Source of the DNA: an uncultured bacterium
GTDB taxonomy: Bacteria; Bacillota; Clostridia; Christensenellales; HGM11417
Direction of reading: 5' to 3'
Length of the DNA stretch: 64,000 bases
Assembly: GCA_905215695.1 (NCBI GenBank)
Contig: CAJMQN010000001.1
Location: 1-64,000 of the forward strand
The notes beneath the pieces were generated by a model. That model searched no databases, was not told the origin of the DNA, and saw only the letters and a list, made by a program, of their open reading frames with translations. Position 1 is the stretch's first letter. Every line of letters starts with the position of its first letter. The position numbers were made by a program, and so were the translations under genes. Shown piece after piece: positions 17,481-25,156 of the stretch.

Positions 17481-19028
17481 ATGAGCATTCTGACCATCAC
17501 TGCCTTGAGCCATATGTACGACAGCAAGGTGCTCTTCGACGGCGCGAATCTCTCCGTGAACAACGGGGAGCACTGCGGCATCGTGGGCTTGAACGGCGCG
17601 GGCAAGACGACGTTTATGAATATTATCGCGGGCAGGGTTTTGCAGGACGAGGGGGAAATCCGCTGGCTTCCGGGCATTCGATGGGGATACCTCGATCAGC
17701 ACGCGGACATCGACCGCACAAAGACCGTGATGGAGTACCTCGAAAGCTCCTTTTCGCACCTCTTCGAGACCAACGCAAAGCTCGAGGCGATGTACCGCGA
17801 GATGGGGGAGAATCCCGAACCCGAACGGCTCGAGACCCTCATCGAAAAGAGCGCAAAGCTCATGGACTATCTGACCGAGCAGAATTTTTTTGAGCTCGAG
17901 GCGGAGATCAAGAAGGTCGCGAACGGACTCGGCATCAATGCCTTCGGCTACGATACGCCGATTGCGGAGCTCTCGGGGGGACAGCGCGCGCGGCTCATGC
18001 TCGCGAACCTGCTTTTAAACGAACTCGACGTCATGCTTTTGGACGAGCCCACGAACTTTTTGGACGTGGAGCACGTGGAGTGGCTCAAAAAATATCTGGA
18101 TACCTTCAAGGGCACTTTCCTGCTGATTTCGCACGACGTGGACTTTCTCAACGCGGTGTGCAAGGTCATCATCAACGTGGAGAACCGCACCATACGGCGC
18201 TACACGGGCAATTACGACACCTTCGCGGAGCAGAGGGAGCAGAACGCGAAACAGTACGCGGACGCCTTTGAGCGCCAACAGCGGGACATCAAGCGCATGG
18301 AGGAGTACATCGCCAAGAACAAGGCGCGCGCCTCCACCGCGGGCATGGCGAACAGCCGGAAAAAGATGCTCGACCGCATCGAAGTGCTCGCAAAGCCCGT
18401 CGAAGCGGTGCCCGCGACCTTTCATTTTCCCTACGTGCTGATCCATTCCAAGGAGATGCTCGTCGCGGACAGGCTCGAAATCGGCTACAACGGCGTCCCG
18501 CTCCTTCCGCCTATCGACCTACAGGTGACGAGCGAGACCAAACTTTGGATTCGCGGCACCAACGGAATCGGCAAGACAACCCTTTTGCGGACGCTCATGG
18601 GCGAAATTCCGAAGGTCGGGGGAGAGTACCGTTTCAATATCAACTGCACCCGGCTGTACCTCGAGCAGGATCTGCGTTTCGGCGGCACCTCGATGAACGC
18701 GATGGGTTTCATGAACGAGAAATACCCGCGCATGAATCAGAAGGAAATCCGTTCCGAACTCGCGAAAGCGGGCATCAAGTCCGAGCTTGCGACCAAACCT
18801 CTCGGCACGCTCTCGGGGGGCGAGCAGGTTAAGGTCAAGCTCTGCGCGCTCACGAAGAAACCCTCGAATTTTCTGCTCTTGGACGAGCCGACCAATCACC
18901 TCGACGTGCTCGCCAAAGAGGCGCTCGCGGAGGCGATCGAGAAATACGAGGGCGCGGTGATTTTGGTCTCTCACGAGGCGCCGTTCGCGGAGCGCGTGTG
19001 CAACGATGTATTCCATGTGGAGAAATAG
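17481..19028 (+). CDS. ABC-F family ATPase
   Basis: 515 residues with two ATP-binding cassettes in one chain and no membrane segment: first Walker A GLNGAGKTT and signature LSGGQRAR, second Walker A GTNGIGKTT and signature LSGGEQVK, joined by a charged helical linker (about residues 245-300). ABC-F proteins act on the ribosome, either in translation restart or antibiotic protection; which applies here cannot be told. The MSILTITALSH start is the family norm, so the lack of a ribosome binding site is real and implies leaderless translation. Three bases separate it from the symporter gene. Confidence 0.92.
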   Translation: MSILTITALSHMYDSKVLFDGANLSVNNGEHCGIVGLNGAGKTTFMNIIAGRVLQDEGEIRWLPGIRWGYLDQHADIDRTKTVMEYLESSFSHLFETNAKLEAMYREMGENPEPERLETLIEKSAKLMDYLTEQNFFELEAEIKKVANGLGINAFGYDTPIAELSGGQRARLMLANLLLNELDVMLLDEPTNFLDVEHVEWLKKYLDTFKGTFLLISHDVDFLNAVCKVIINVENRTIRRYTGNYDTFAEQREQNAKQYADAFERQQRDIKRMEEYIAKNKARASTAGMANSRKKMLDRIEVLAKPVEAVPATFHFPYVLIHSKEMLVADRLEIGYNGVPLLPPIDLQVTSETKLWIRGTNGIGKTTLLRTLMGEIPKVGGEYRFNINCTRLYLEQDLRFGGTSMNAMGFMNEKYPRMNQKEIRSELAKAGIKSELATKPLGTLSGGEQVKVKLCALTKKPSNFLLLDEPTNHLDVLAKEALAEAIEKYEGAVILVSHEAPFAERVCNDVFHVEK

Positions 19029-19031
19029 ATT

Positions 19032-20531
19032 ATGTGGCTGAACATTTTAATCCTCGCGCTGTACGTGGCGATGATGGTATTCATCGCCTTCTACACCCGG
19101 CGGAAAGCAAACACGCTGAACGACTTTTTTCTCGCCGGCAAGGGAGTAGGGGGGTGGCTTTCCGCATTCGCGTACGGCACGACTTACTTCTCCGCGGTCA
19201 TCTTCGTGGGCTACGCGGGCAAATTCGGCGCGAGTTTCGGACTCGCCTCGGTGTGGATCGGGGTAGGGAACGCGATTCTCGGCACCCTTCTCGCCTGGAA
19301 GGTGCTCGCCCGCCGCACCAAGCGCATGACGACGGAACTCGGCTCCAAGACGATGCCCGAATTTTTCGAGGCGAGGTACGAGAGCCCGAAAATCAAACTT
19401 GTTTCCGCGATTGTCATCTTTATCTTCCTGATTCCGTACTCGGCGTCGGTGTATCAGGGGCTCGGATACCTGTTTGAAATCGTGTTCGGCATTCCCTTTG
19501 TGTGGTGCATCGTCATCATGGCGGCGCTGACGGGACTGTATCTCGTATTCGGCGGTTATCTCGCGACCGCTTTGACGGACTTCGTGCAGGGCTTTATCAT
19601 GATTGTGGGCGTCGCCGTCATGGTTGTCATGATCGTCCTGCGCCCGGAGGTCAACATTGCCGAGCTGTTTGAACAGGGCAAGGGCTTTCTTCCCGCGGCG
19701 GGCGACTCGGGCTTTTTGGACTCTCCGCTCCTCAACGTCATCGTCCTGATTCTCCTGACCTCCTTCGGCGTCTGGGGCGTGCCGCAGACGGTACATAAGT
19801 TCTACGCCATCAAGGACGAACCCGCCATCAAAAAGGGCACTGTCATCTCTACGGTCTTCGCCCTCGTCGTGGGGTTCGGCGCGTATTTTGCGGGCGCGAT
19901 GGTCAACTTCTTCGAACACCCGAGCGCGAACCCGGACACCTTTGTGCCCGACATGCTCAAAGTTGTTCTTCCCAACGGTCTCATCGGTCTCATCGTGGTT
20001 CTTCTGCTGTCCGCGAGCATGAGCACGCTGTCCTCGCTCTCCCTTGCGGGTTCCTCGGCGATCGCGGTGGACGCCTACAAGGGCTATATCCGTCCGAACT
20101 CCTCGGACAAGCGGGTGACCCTCGTCATGCGTCTCGGCTGTCTGTTCTTCGTCGTGGTCTCCGCGGTGCTCGCAATCGGGAACTTCGACGCGATCGTGAC
20201 CATGATGTCCCTGTCCTGGGGCACGCTTGCGGGCTGTTTCATCGGTCCCTACGTCTATGGTCTGACCTCCCGCCGGGTGACCCGTGCGGCGGCGTACGCC
20301 TCCATCGTGTCGGGGATCTCGGTCACGGTCATTCTCGTGGTCGTCCTCGGGTTCGTGAGTCCCGCGCCGGGTCTTACGGGCGCGGCGGCGGTGGTGAAGG
20401 GGGGGATCGCGCGCTCCCCGCTCATCGGCGTCGTGGCGATGGCTGTTTCGATGATTGTCGTTCCCGTCGTATCGGCATTCACCAAAAAGCCCTCGGACGA
20501 ACTTCTCGCCCGTATTTTCCCCAAAAAATAA
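19032..20531 (+). CDS. Sodium:solute symporter (SSS family)
   Basis: 499 residues with about 13 hydrophobic helices, beginning with a periplasmic-out N-terminus and the cytoplasmic RRKANTLNDFFLAGKGVGGW motif of the solute:sodium symporter family. The ASMSTLSSLSLAGSSAIAVD segment contains the Ser-rich sodium-site helix 8 of this family. Proline, sugar and organic acid carriers all belong here; the substrate is not identifiable. It is cotranscribed with the ABC-F gene by spacing (three bases). Confidence 0.92.
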   Translation: MWLNILILALYVAMMVFIAFYTRRKANTLNDFFLAGKGVGGWLSAFAYGTTYFSAVIFVGYAGKFGASFGLASVWIGVGNAILGTLLAWKVLARRTKRMTTELGSKTMPEFFEARYESPKIKLVSAIVIFIFLIPYSASVYQGLGYLFEIVFGIPFVWCIVIMAALTGLYLVFGGYLATALTDFVQGFIMIVGVAVMVVMIVLRPEVNIAELFEQGKGFLPAAGDSGFLDSPLLNVIVLILLTSFGVWGVPQTVHKFYAIKDEPAIKKGTVISTVFALVVGFGAYFAGAMVNFFEHPSANPDTFVPDMLKVVLPNGLIGLIVVLLLSASMSTLSSLSLAGSSAIAVDAYKGYIRPNSSDKRVTLVMRLGCLFFVVVSAVLAIGNFDAIVTMMSLSWGTLAGCFIGPYVYGLTSRRVTRAAAYASIVSGISVTVILVVVLGFVSPAPGLTGAAAVVKGGIARSPLIGVVAMAVSMIVVPVVSAFTKKPSDELLARIFPKK

Positions 20532-20564
20532 TCGGTTGTATAAAAATTTATTTTTCCGTCAATC

Positions 20565-20595
20565 ATCCTCTCGAAGAAATTTGAGAGGATTTTTT
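20565..20595 (+). terminator. Terminator after the symporter whose 3' arm is the next gene's ribosome site
   Basis: Stem 20565-20572 with 20583-20590 and six Ts. GAGAGG in the 3' arm (20583-20588) stands eight bases before the ATG of the 20597 gene, so folding of the hairpin would both stop transcription and hide that ribosome binding site. Confidence 0.75.
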
Positions 20596-20596
20596 A

Positions 20597-21004
20597 ATGC
20601 GCAATTTCTGTCTGTTCGTCGCGCTGATCCTGTTTTTTCTGCCTTCGGGCGGACCGGACGTCATGGATTATTTCGACGACGCGACATACGAATTCTGCAC
20701 CTACGAACAGCCGCCCGAAGGGGCGGACGCGGTAGATAACGGTGTGTTCTGGGAGGTGCGGGCGGATTCCGCGAACCGACGCGAAGTGTTCGGCTCGCTC
20801 GGCGAGGTGAAGGCGGTGTCCGTCACGGTGCGCGATTTTGACAGGGAACGTTTCTTCCGCGACTTCCGCGTGACGGTGCAGTCGGTGCAGGAACTCCCCG
20901 ACGTGACGATTTACTACTGCCGCTCCTTCGGCGAATCCATGCAGATCGCGGTGCGGGAGGATTTCGCCAAAATCGGCGTTCCCGCCCTGTTGAACAGCTA
21001 TTGA
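20597..21004 (+). CDS. Small exported protein upstream of the SpoIIQ-like gene
   Basis: 135 residues. A hydrophobic N-terminus (MRNFCLFVALILFFLPSG) looks like a signal peptide or anchor; the rest has alternating strands ending with VTIYYCRSFGESMQIAVREDF. I do not recognise a family; its size and place before a SpoIIQ-like gene recall the secreted YwmB of Bacillus, but the match is only positional. It is followed by 63 bases containing a possible sporulation promoter for the M23 gene. Confidence 0.65.
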   Translation: MRNFCLFVALILFFLPSGGPDVMDYFDDATYEFCTYEQPPEGADAVDNGVFWEVRADSANRREVFGSLGEVKAVSVTVRDFDRERFFRDFRVTVQSVQELPDVTIYYCRSFGESMQIAVREDFAKIGVPALLNSY

Positions 21005-21032
21005 TTTTCTGTACTCTACCGCGCTCCGGTGC

Positions 21033-21042
21033 GGATGAAATA
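21033..21042 (+). promoter_or_regulatory. Possible sigma-F/G-type -10 for the SpoIIQ-like gene
   Basis: GGATGAAATA agrees with the forespore -10 pattern GGnnAnAnTr at all but one fixed position. No clear -35 is present at the usual distance, so the call is tentative. Confidence 0.3.
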
Positions 21043-21067
21043 AGCAAACAAAAAAAGGAGAAGTTTT

Positions 21068-21694
21068 ATGAAGAGCAAAATGGCAAGTTTCGGCAGATTT
21101 CTGAAACGGAACATCTACTATCTGTTGCTGATCCTGTGTATCGCAGTGATCGCGACGATTATCACGGTAACCCTCGTGAACGCGAACCGCGACCCGATCA
21201 CGGACGTGGTTGTCCCCCCGGATCAGGGCGAAGTCCCGAATCCCGACCCGACGCCCGATCCCGGGGAGACGGCAATCATCTTTGACGCGCCCGTCCGCGT
21301 GGGCGAGATCGGCATGGATTACTCGGCGACGGAATTCGTGTTCAGCTCGACCCTGAATCAGTTCCGCGTGCACAAGGGCATCGACTTTATAGCGGAAGCG
21401 GGCACGGACGTCTATGCGGCGTACGAAGGAACGGTGGAGAGCGTCTCGACGGACGTCATCAACGGCACCATGATCGTCATCAAGCACAACGACGAACTCA
21501 AGACCGTCTATAAATCCCTTGACCGCGAACCCCTCGTTGCGGTGGGCGACCGCGTGCGCAAGGGGGACGTGATCGGCAAAGTGAGCGATTCCGCGTGCTT
21601 CGAAGTCGCGGAGGGCGCGCACCTGCACTTTGAGGTGCTCAAGAACGGCGAACTGACCGATCCTTATGTCTATCTCCTGAACAGCGAAAAGTGA
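21068..21694 (+). CDS. SpoIIQ-like membrane-anchored M23 (LytM) protein
   Basis: 208 residues. One membrane segment (about residues 17-39), a proline/aspartate-rich stalk (residues 53-70, repeated P-D) and a C-terminal LytM domain. Zinc ligands are all present: His102 and Asp106 in VHKGIDF and the HLH of AHLHFEV (His185, His187). In Bacillus SpoIIQ the site is degenerate, whereas clostridial SpoIIQ keeps it; this protein is of the second kind. By analogy it spans the intermembrane space of the engulfed forespore and may pair with SpoIIIAH. Ribosome site AAAGGAG. Confidence 0.85.
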   Translation: MKSKMASFGRFLKRNIYYLLLILCIAVIATIITVTLVNANRDPITDVVVPPDQGEVPNPDPTPDPGETAIIFDAPVRVGEIGMDYSATEFVFSSTLNQFRVHKGIDFIAEAGTDVYAAYEGTVESVSTDVINGTMIVIKHNDELKTVYKSLDREPLVAVGDRVRKGDVIGKVSDSACFEVAEGAHLHFEVLKNGELTDPYVYLLNSEK

Positions 21695-21706
21695 ATTTTG
21701 TACGAA

Positions 21707-21740
21707 AAGGCGGGGTCGAAAGACCCTGCCTTTCTCCTAT
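21707..21740 (+). terminator. Terminator after the SpoIIQ-like gene
   Basis: Eleven-base-pair stem with GAAA tetraloop (21707-21717, 21722-21732, one G-T pair) followed by a broken T tract. Confidence 0.7.
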
Positions 21741-21765
21741 TTTACCAAATTTTGTAAAAAATATG

Positions 21766-21794
21766 TTGACAATCTTTCCCGAAGCGTGTATCCT
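21766..21794 (+). promoter_or_regulatory. Promoter placing transcription start at the ATG of a 46-residue ORF
   Basis: TTGACA (21766-21771), 17-base spacer, TATCCT (21789-21794). Six bases later comes the ATG at 21801, with no ribosome binding site between. Confidence 0.65.
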
Positions 21795-21800
21795 TGCAAC

Positions 21801-21941
21801 ATGACGAAACAAGAACTAATCGAGAGGCTCTACGAAGAAATCGTCAACAGATTCGCGGCGATGGTGGCGGTGGAAGGAGAAGTGATTCTGCTTCAGACGC
21901 CGACGGGGGAGATCTTCCGAATCGAGGTAAAACAGAAATAA
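21801..21941 (+). CDS. 46-residue ORF, possibly leaderless
   Basis: Encodes a short acidic protein starting MTKQELIERLYEEIVNRFAA: an amphipathic helix followed by two strands (EGEVILLQTP, GEIFRIEVK). The pattern of hydrophobic residues and the well-placed promoter favour a real gene; no family is recognised. It lies between a terminator and the M1 peptidase gene, and 79 bases separate it from that gene. Confidence 0.5.
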   Translation: MTKQELIERLYEEIVNRFAAMVAVEGEVILLQTPTGEIFRIEVKQK

Positions 21942-22020
21942 TCCCGTCTTTCTCCGAATAGAATAGTTATCGGTAGATTTCGCCCGGAAGGGCGTCCCGG
22001 TAACCGGAAGGAGAGAGAAG

Positions 22021-23487
22021 ATGTTAAAGAAACGATTGAGCCTGTTGTTCGTTCTTTTGGCGGTGGCGTTGGTGCTGCCGATGTCCGCCTGCGGGAAAAC
22101 CGACGAGGCGCGCACCCGCTACGAAATTGAGGCGGAATTTTTCGCGGACACGATGACGCTGAACGGAAAGATGTCCGTCGCGTACCGGAACAGGGAGGAC
22201 GTTCCGCTCGAAAACCTGTGCTTTCACCTGTACGGGAACGCCTATCGGCAAGACGCGAAGTTTCAGCCCGTCTCGGCGGCGGCGAGCGCGGACGCATATC
22301 CGAACGGCAAAAACGTGTTCGGGCAGACGGATGTCAAATCCGTGACGCAGGGCGGGGAGGAATCCGCTTTCGAAGTGGGCGGAGAGGACAGAAATATCCT
22401 CATCGTACCTCTGAAAAAGGAGCTTTACCCGGACGAAACCGCCGAGCTTTGCATCGAATTCGAACTCAAATTATCCAATATTCATCACCGTCTCGGCTAC
22501 GGAGACGACACCGTGAACTTCGGAAATTGGTATCCGATTGCCTGCGTTTACGAGAACGGGAAATTTGTCACGGATCCCTATTACTCGAACGGAGACCCCT
22601 TCTATTCGGAGGTGTCGGACTACGAGGTCACGGTCACCGCGCCCAAAAATTTTGTCTGTGCTTTCGGCGGGGACGTTGTGGAGAAATCGGGGGATTCCCT
22701 CGTCACATACAAGGTGAAGGCGGAGCGCGTGCGGGACTTTGCGATGGTCTTTTCCACCCGTTTCCAGATTCTCTCGGACTATGTGGACGGCAACGGCACG
22801 CGGGTGGACTACTATTACTATGACGACGCGCAGGCGGCGGAAAATCTCGCGCTCGCCATCAAGGCAATCAAGACCTTCAACAAACTGTTCGGCAAGTACC
22901 CCTACGACACCTACACGGTGGTCAAAGCGGACTTCTGCCACGGGGGCATGGAGTATCCCCGTCTTGTCTATATTTCGGACAACGTGACGGGAGAGGACTA
23001 CCAGACCACCATCGTTCACGAGACCGCGCACCAATGGTGGTACGGACTCGTGGGTAACAACCAAGTGACGGAAGGGTATTTGGACGAGGGACTCGCCGAG
23101 TATTCGACCGCTCTCTTCTACGAGAACAACCCCGAATACAATCTCGACCGCAAATATTTCGTGGACAGCGCGAACTCTTCCTACAAACTCTTCGAGCGGG
23201 TCATCGCGGAGGTAACGGGCAAATTCGACAGCTCGATGAACCGCAGTCTCGGCGAATACAAATCGGAGTACGAGTATATCGTCATGACCTACCGCAAGGG
23301 GATGATTCTGTTCGACGAACTGCGCACCGCGGTGGGAGACGACGCCTTTTTCAAGGGACTCAAAAAGTATTATGCCCGCAACGAGTACAAGAATGCGACG
23401 CTCGCTGACTTCATCGGCGCGATGAGCGTGAAGTCGGACGTGTCGGGATTTATCAATTCCTTTGTTTCGGGAAAAGCGATCCTGTAA
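22021..23487 (+). CDS. M1 family zinc metallopeptidase, lipoprotein
   Basis: 488 residues. The signal sequence ends at a lipobox-like MSAC (Cys27 region), so it is probably anchored outside the cell. The gluzincin motif is HETAHQWW with His333, Glu334, His337 and the third ligand Glu356 in DEGLAEYS, spaced exactly as in M1 aminopeptidases; HGGMEYP replaces the usual GAMEN exopeptidase motif. It should release N-terminal residues from external peptides. The C-terminal helical domain is short. Ribosome site GGAGAGAG before the ATG. Confidence 0.92.
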   Translation: MLKKRLSLLFVLLAVALVLPMSACGKTDEARTRYEIEAEFFADTMTLNGKMSVAYRNREDVPLENLCFHLYGNAYRQDAKFQPVSAAASADAYPNGKNVFGQTDVKSVTQGGEESAFEVGGEDRNILIVPLKKELYPDETAELCIEFELKLSNIHHRLGYGDDTVNFGNWYPIACVYENGKFVTDPYYSNGDPFYSEVSDYEVTVTAPKNFVCAFGGDVVEKSGDSLVTYKVKAERVRDFAMVFSTRFQILSDYVDGNGTRVDYYYYDDAQAAENLALAIKAIKTFNKLFGKYPYDTYTVVKADFCHGGMEYPRLVYISDNVTGEDYQTTIVHETAHQWWYGLVGNNQVTEGYLDEGLAEYSTALFYENNPEYNLDRKYFVDSANSSYKLFERVIAEVTGKFDSSMNRSLGEYKSEYEYIVMTYRKGMILFDELRTAVGDDAFFKGLKKYYARNEYKNATLADFIGAMSVKSDVSGFINSFVSGKAIL

Positions 23488-23494
23488 AAAGTAC

Positions 23495-23523
23495 TTGCCA
23501 AAAAATCAAATCGGTGTTAAAAT
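23495..23523 (+). promoter_or_regulatory. Promoter of the corA transcript
   Basis: TTGCCA (23495-23500), 17-base spacer, TAAAAT (23518-23523) with a TG extension. Transcription would begin near 23530, leaving a leader of about 195 bases before corA. Confidence 0.7.
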
Positions 23524-23529
23524 GAATAT

Positions 23530-23725
23530 ATTGAAAGGAAGGAGTATTTTCAGTTTTTTATGGAAGACCGAAGTACGGGAAACGGTCCTGAACGGCCGCG
23601 ATCCTGCCATTGGACAATTGAATGGAGATTGAAATTCCGACCCTGACCCTGAAAAAATATTTTTAAGGGATTCTCTTTTGGTGCGGAATTTCATTTCCGC
23701 ACCATTTTTATTGGAGGCAGAACGA
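23530..23725 (+). ncRNA. Long structured 5' leader of corA with terminator-like hairpin
   Basis: The leader contains several stems: around 23532-23555, a GACCG/CGGTC hairpin (about 23565-23586), CCATT/AATGG (about 23607-23625), and near the end a perfect nine-base-pair stem (23680-23688 with 23695-23703) followed by ATTTTTATT. The last looks like an intrinsic terminator placed just before the ribosome site (GGAGG, 23713-23717), the arrangement of an attenuation-type riboregulator. It does not match the M-box consensus as I know it. No ORF of note lies inside. Confidence 0.55.
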
Positions 23726-24676
23726 ATGATTACCATCAATCTTTCTGAAGAGAATCTCTTGAAGCCTCTCGACGCCGCCCGCCCGGGGTGCTGGATTCAC
23801 ATGACGAATCCGGTGGACAACGAGGTGGAAGTGGTGTCGCGGGCGACCGGAATCCCGGAGACGATGCTGAAAGTCGCACTCGACGAAGAAGAGTCGGCGC
23901 ACACGGACTTCGAGGACGGAAACACGATGATTGTCGTCGATATTCCCTTTATCGACGAGGAACAGGACCAATACGTATATAGCACGGTGCCGTTCGGCAT
24001 TGTGTACAACAAGGATTATTTCGTGACGGTGTGCTTGAAGGACACCTCTTTGGTGTACGACTTTTTTAACGAGCGGGTCAAGAACGTCAACACGAAAGCC
24101 CATCAGATGCTGATGCTCCAACTCCTCTATCGGAACGCAACCAAGTTCCTACAGCACCTGAAACAGATTGACAAGACGAGCCACCGCGTGCAGGCGGAGC
24201 TCCACAAGTCGATGAAGAACAAGGAGCTGATTCTTCTTCTCGAACTCGAAAAGTCCCTTGTCTATTTCTCGACCTCCCTGCGCTCCAACGAAGTCGTCAT
24301 CGAGAAGGTGATGCGCTTTGAGGACGTGCGGGGGAGAGAGGAACTCATCAACTACGCCGAGGATCTCGTCGTCGAGAACAAACAGGCGAACGAGATGTGT
24401 AACATTTACCGCGACATTCTCTCGGGAACGATGGACGCGTTCGCCTCGATTATCTCGAACAATGTGAACATCGTCATGAAACTTCTGACGATTATCACCA
24501 TCGTGCTCTCGATTCCGACCCTTGTATTTTCGCTGTGGGGCATGAACGTCAAACTTCCCTTCGGCGAGGGTTCGCCGCTCTACGACGTGGGGTTTATTTT
24601 GGTGCTTGCTTTGACGGTGGTGCTGACGGTGACTGTAGCATACGTATTGGTGCGCCGTACCCGCCGGCTCAAATGA
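23726..24676 (+). CDS. corA: CorA family magnesium/divalent cation transporter
   Basis: 316 residues. A large N-terminal cytoplasmic domain rich in acidic residues and a long coiled helix (about residues 140-255) lead to two C-terminal membrane helices, with the signature Gly-Met-Asn at 272-274 (LWGMNVKLPF) ending the first. CorA pentamers import Mg2+ and sometimes Co2+ or Ni2+. The ATG at 23726 has GGAGG eight bases upstream. The long leader with an intrinsic terminator suggests control by metal or another signal at the RNA level. Confidence 0.95.
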   Translation: MITINLSEENLLKPLDAARPGCWIHMTNPVDNEVEVVSRATGIPETMLKVALDEEESAHTDFEDGNTMIVVDIPFIDEEQDQYVYSTVPFGIVYNKDYFVTVCLKDTSLVYDFFNERVKNVNTKAHQMLMLQLLYRNATKFLQHLKQIDKTSHRVQAELHKSMKNKELILLLELEKSLVYFSTSLRSNEVVIEKVMRFEDVRGREELINYAEDLVVENKQANEMCNIYRDILSGTMDAFASIISNNVNIVMKLLTIITIVLSIPTLVFSLWGMNVKLPFGEGSPLYDVGFILVLALTVVLTVTVAYVLVRRTRRLK

Positions 24677-24688
24677 CGGAGGAAGAAT

Positions 24689-24874
24689 ATGGTCTATAAG
24701 GAATTTCGATGCAACGTCTGCGGAAAGGTGTTTGAAACGCTGTTACGGGAGGGCGAGACCCCGAAGTGCCCGGCGTGCGGCAGCGAGGACGCGGGCACGA
24801 ACTTTTCGGGCGGGGTCTGCAATAAGCCGGCAAAACACTGTTCGGGGAACTGCAAAAATTGCAAAGGGTGCTAA
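24689..24874 (+). CDS. Small zinc-ribbon protein with Cys-rich tail
   Basis: 61 residues. FRCNVCGKVF and CPACGSED make a classic two-knuckle zinc ribbon of the FmdB/rubredoxin-like type, followed by a tail with five more cysteines (CNKPAKHCSGNCKNCKGC). GGAGG lies seven bases before the ATG. It is 12 bases after corA, so it is cotranscribed; a metal-related role would fit but is inferred only from its neighbour. Confidence 0.75.
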   Translation: MVYKEFRCNVCGKVFETLLREGETPKCPACGSEDAGTNFSGGVCNKPAKHCSGNCKNCKGC

Positions 24875-25156
24875 TTCCGCGCGTGTTACGGCAGCAAAGC
24901 CGCCTCTTAAGCATGCGCGGGTAATAAGGCGTCGGCGACGACAATCTTCCGCATTCCAGGAAGTCAATCCCGGGAATGCTCAAAGGCGCGACATCGCTCT
25001 ACACCTTTCTCTATTTATTACGTATCCCATAGAATAAGAAGTAGTTAGCAGGATAAAGTATCCATTTTCCCGTAGGAACGCCATATAATCCGACCGTGCT
25101 TAAGAGCGAGCACGAAGTGCGAGTGTAACACGGTCGGAAAGCGAAGCGTTATCGCC
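24875..25156. other. Intergenic stretch with two long inverted repeats
   Basis: No convincing ORF. It holds one imperfect hairpin around 24950-24979 (GCATTCC/GGGAATGC arms) and a perfect nine-base inverted repeat CCGACCGTG/CACGGTCGG (about 25097-25105 and 25131-25139) that encloses a smaller GCAC/GTGC hairpin. The second repeat lies 20 bases beyond the stop of the minus-strand gene that follows and may act in its 3' end; there is no T run typical of a terminator. Confidence 0.5.

Noticed and set aside
23530..23725. M-box (ykoK) or yybP-ykoY riboswitch at corA
   Set aside because: The conserved cores of these families, as I remember them, are not visible; kept instead as an unassigned structured leader.
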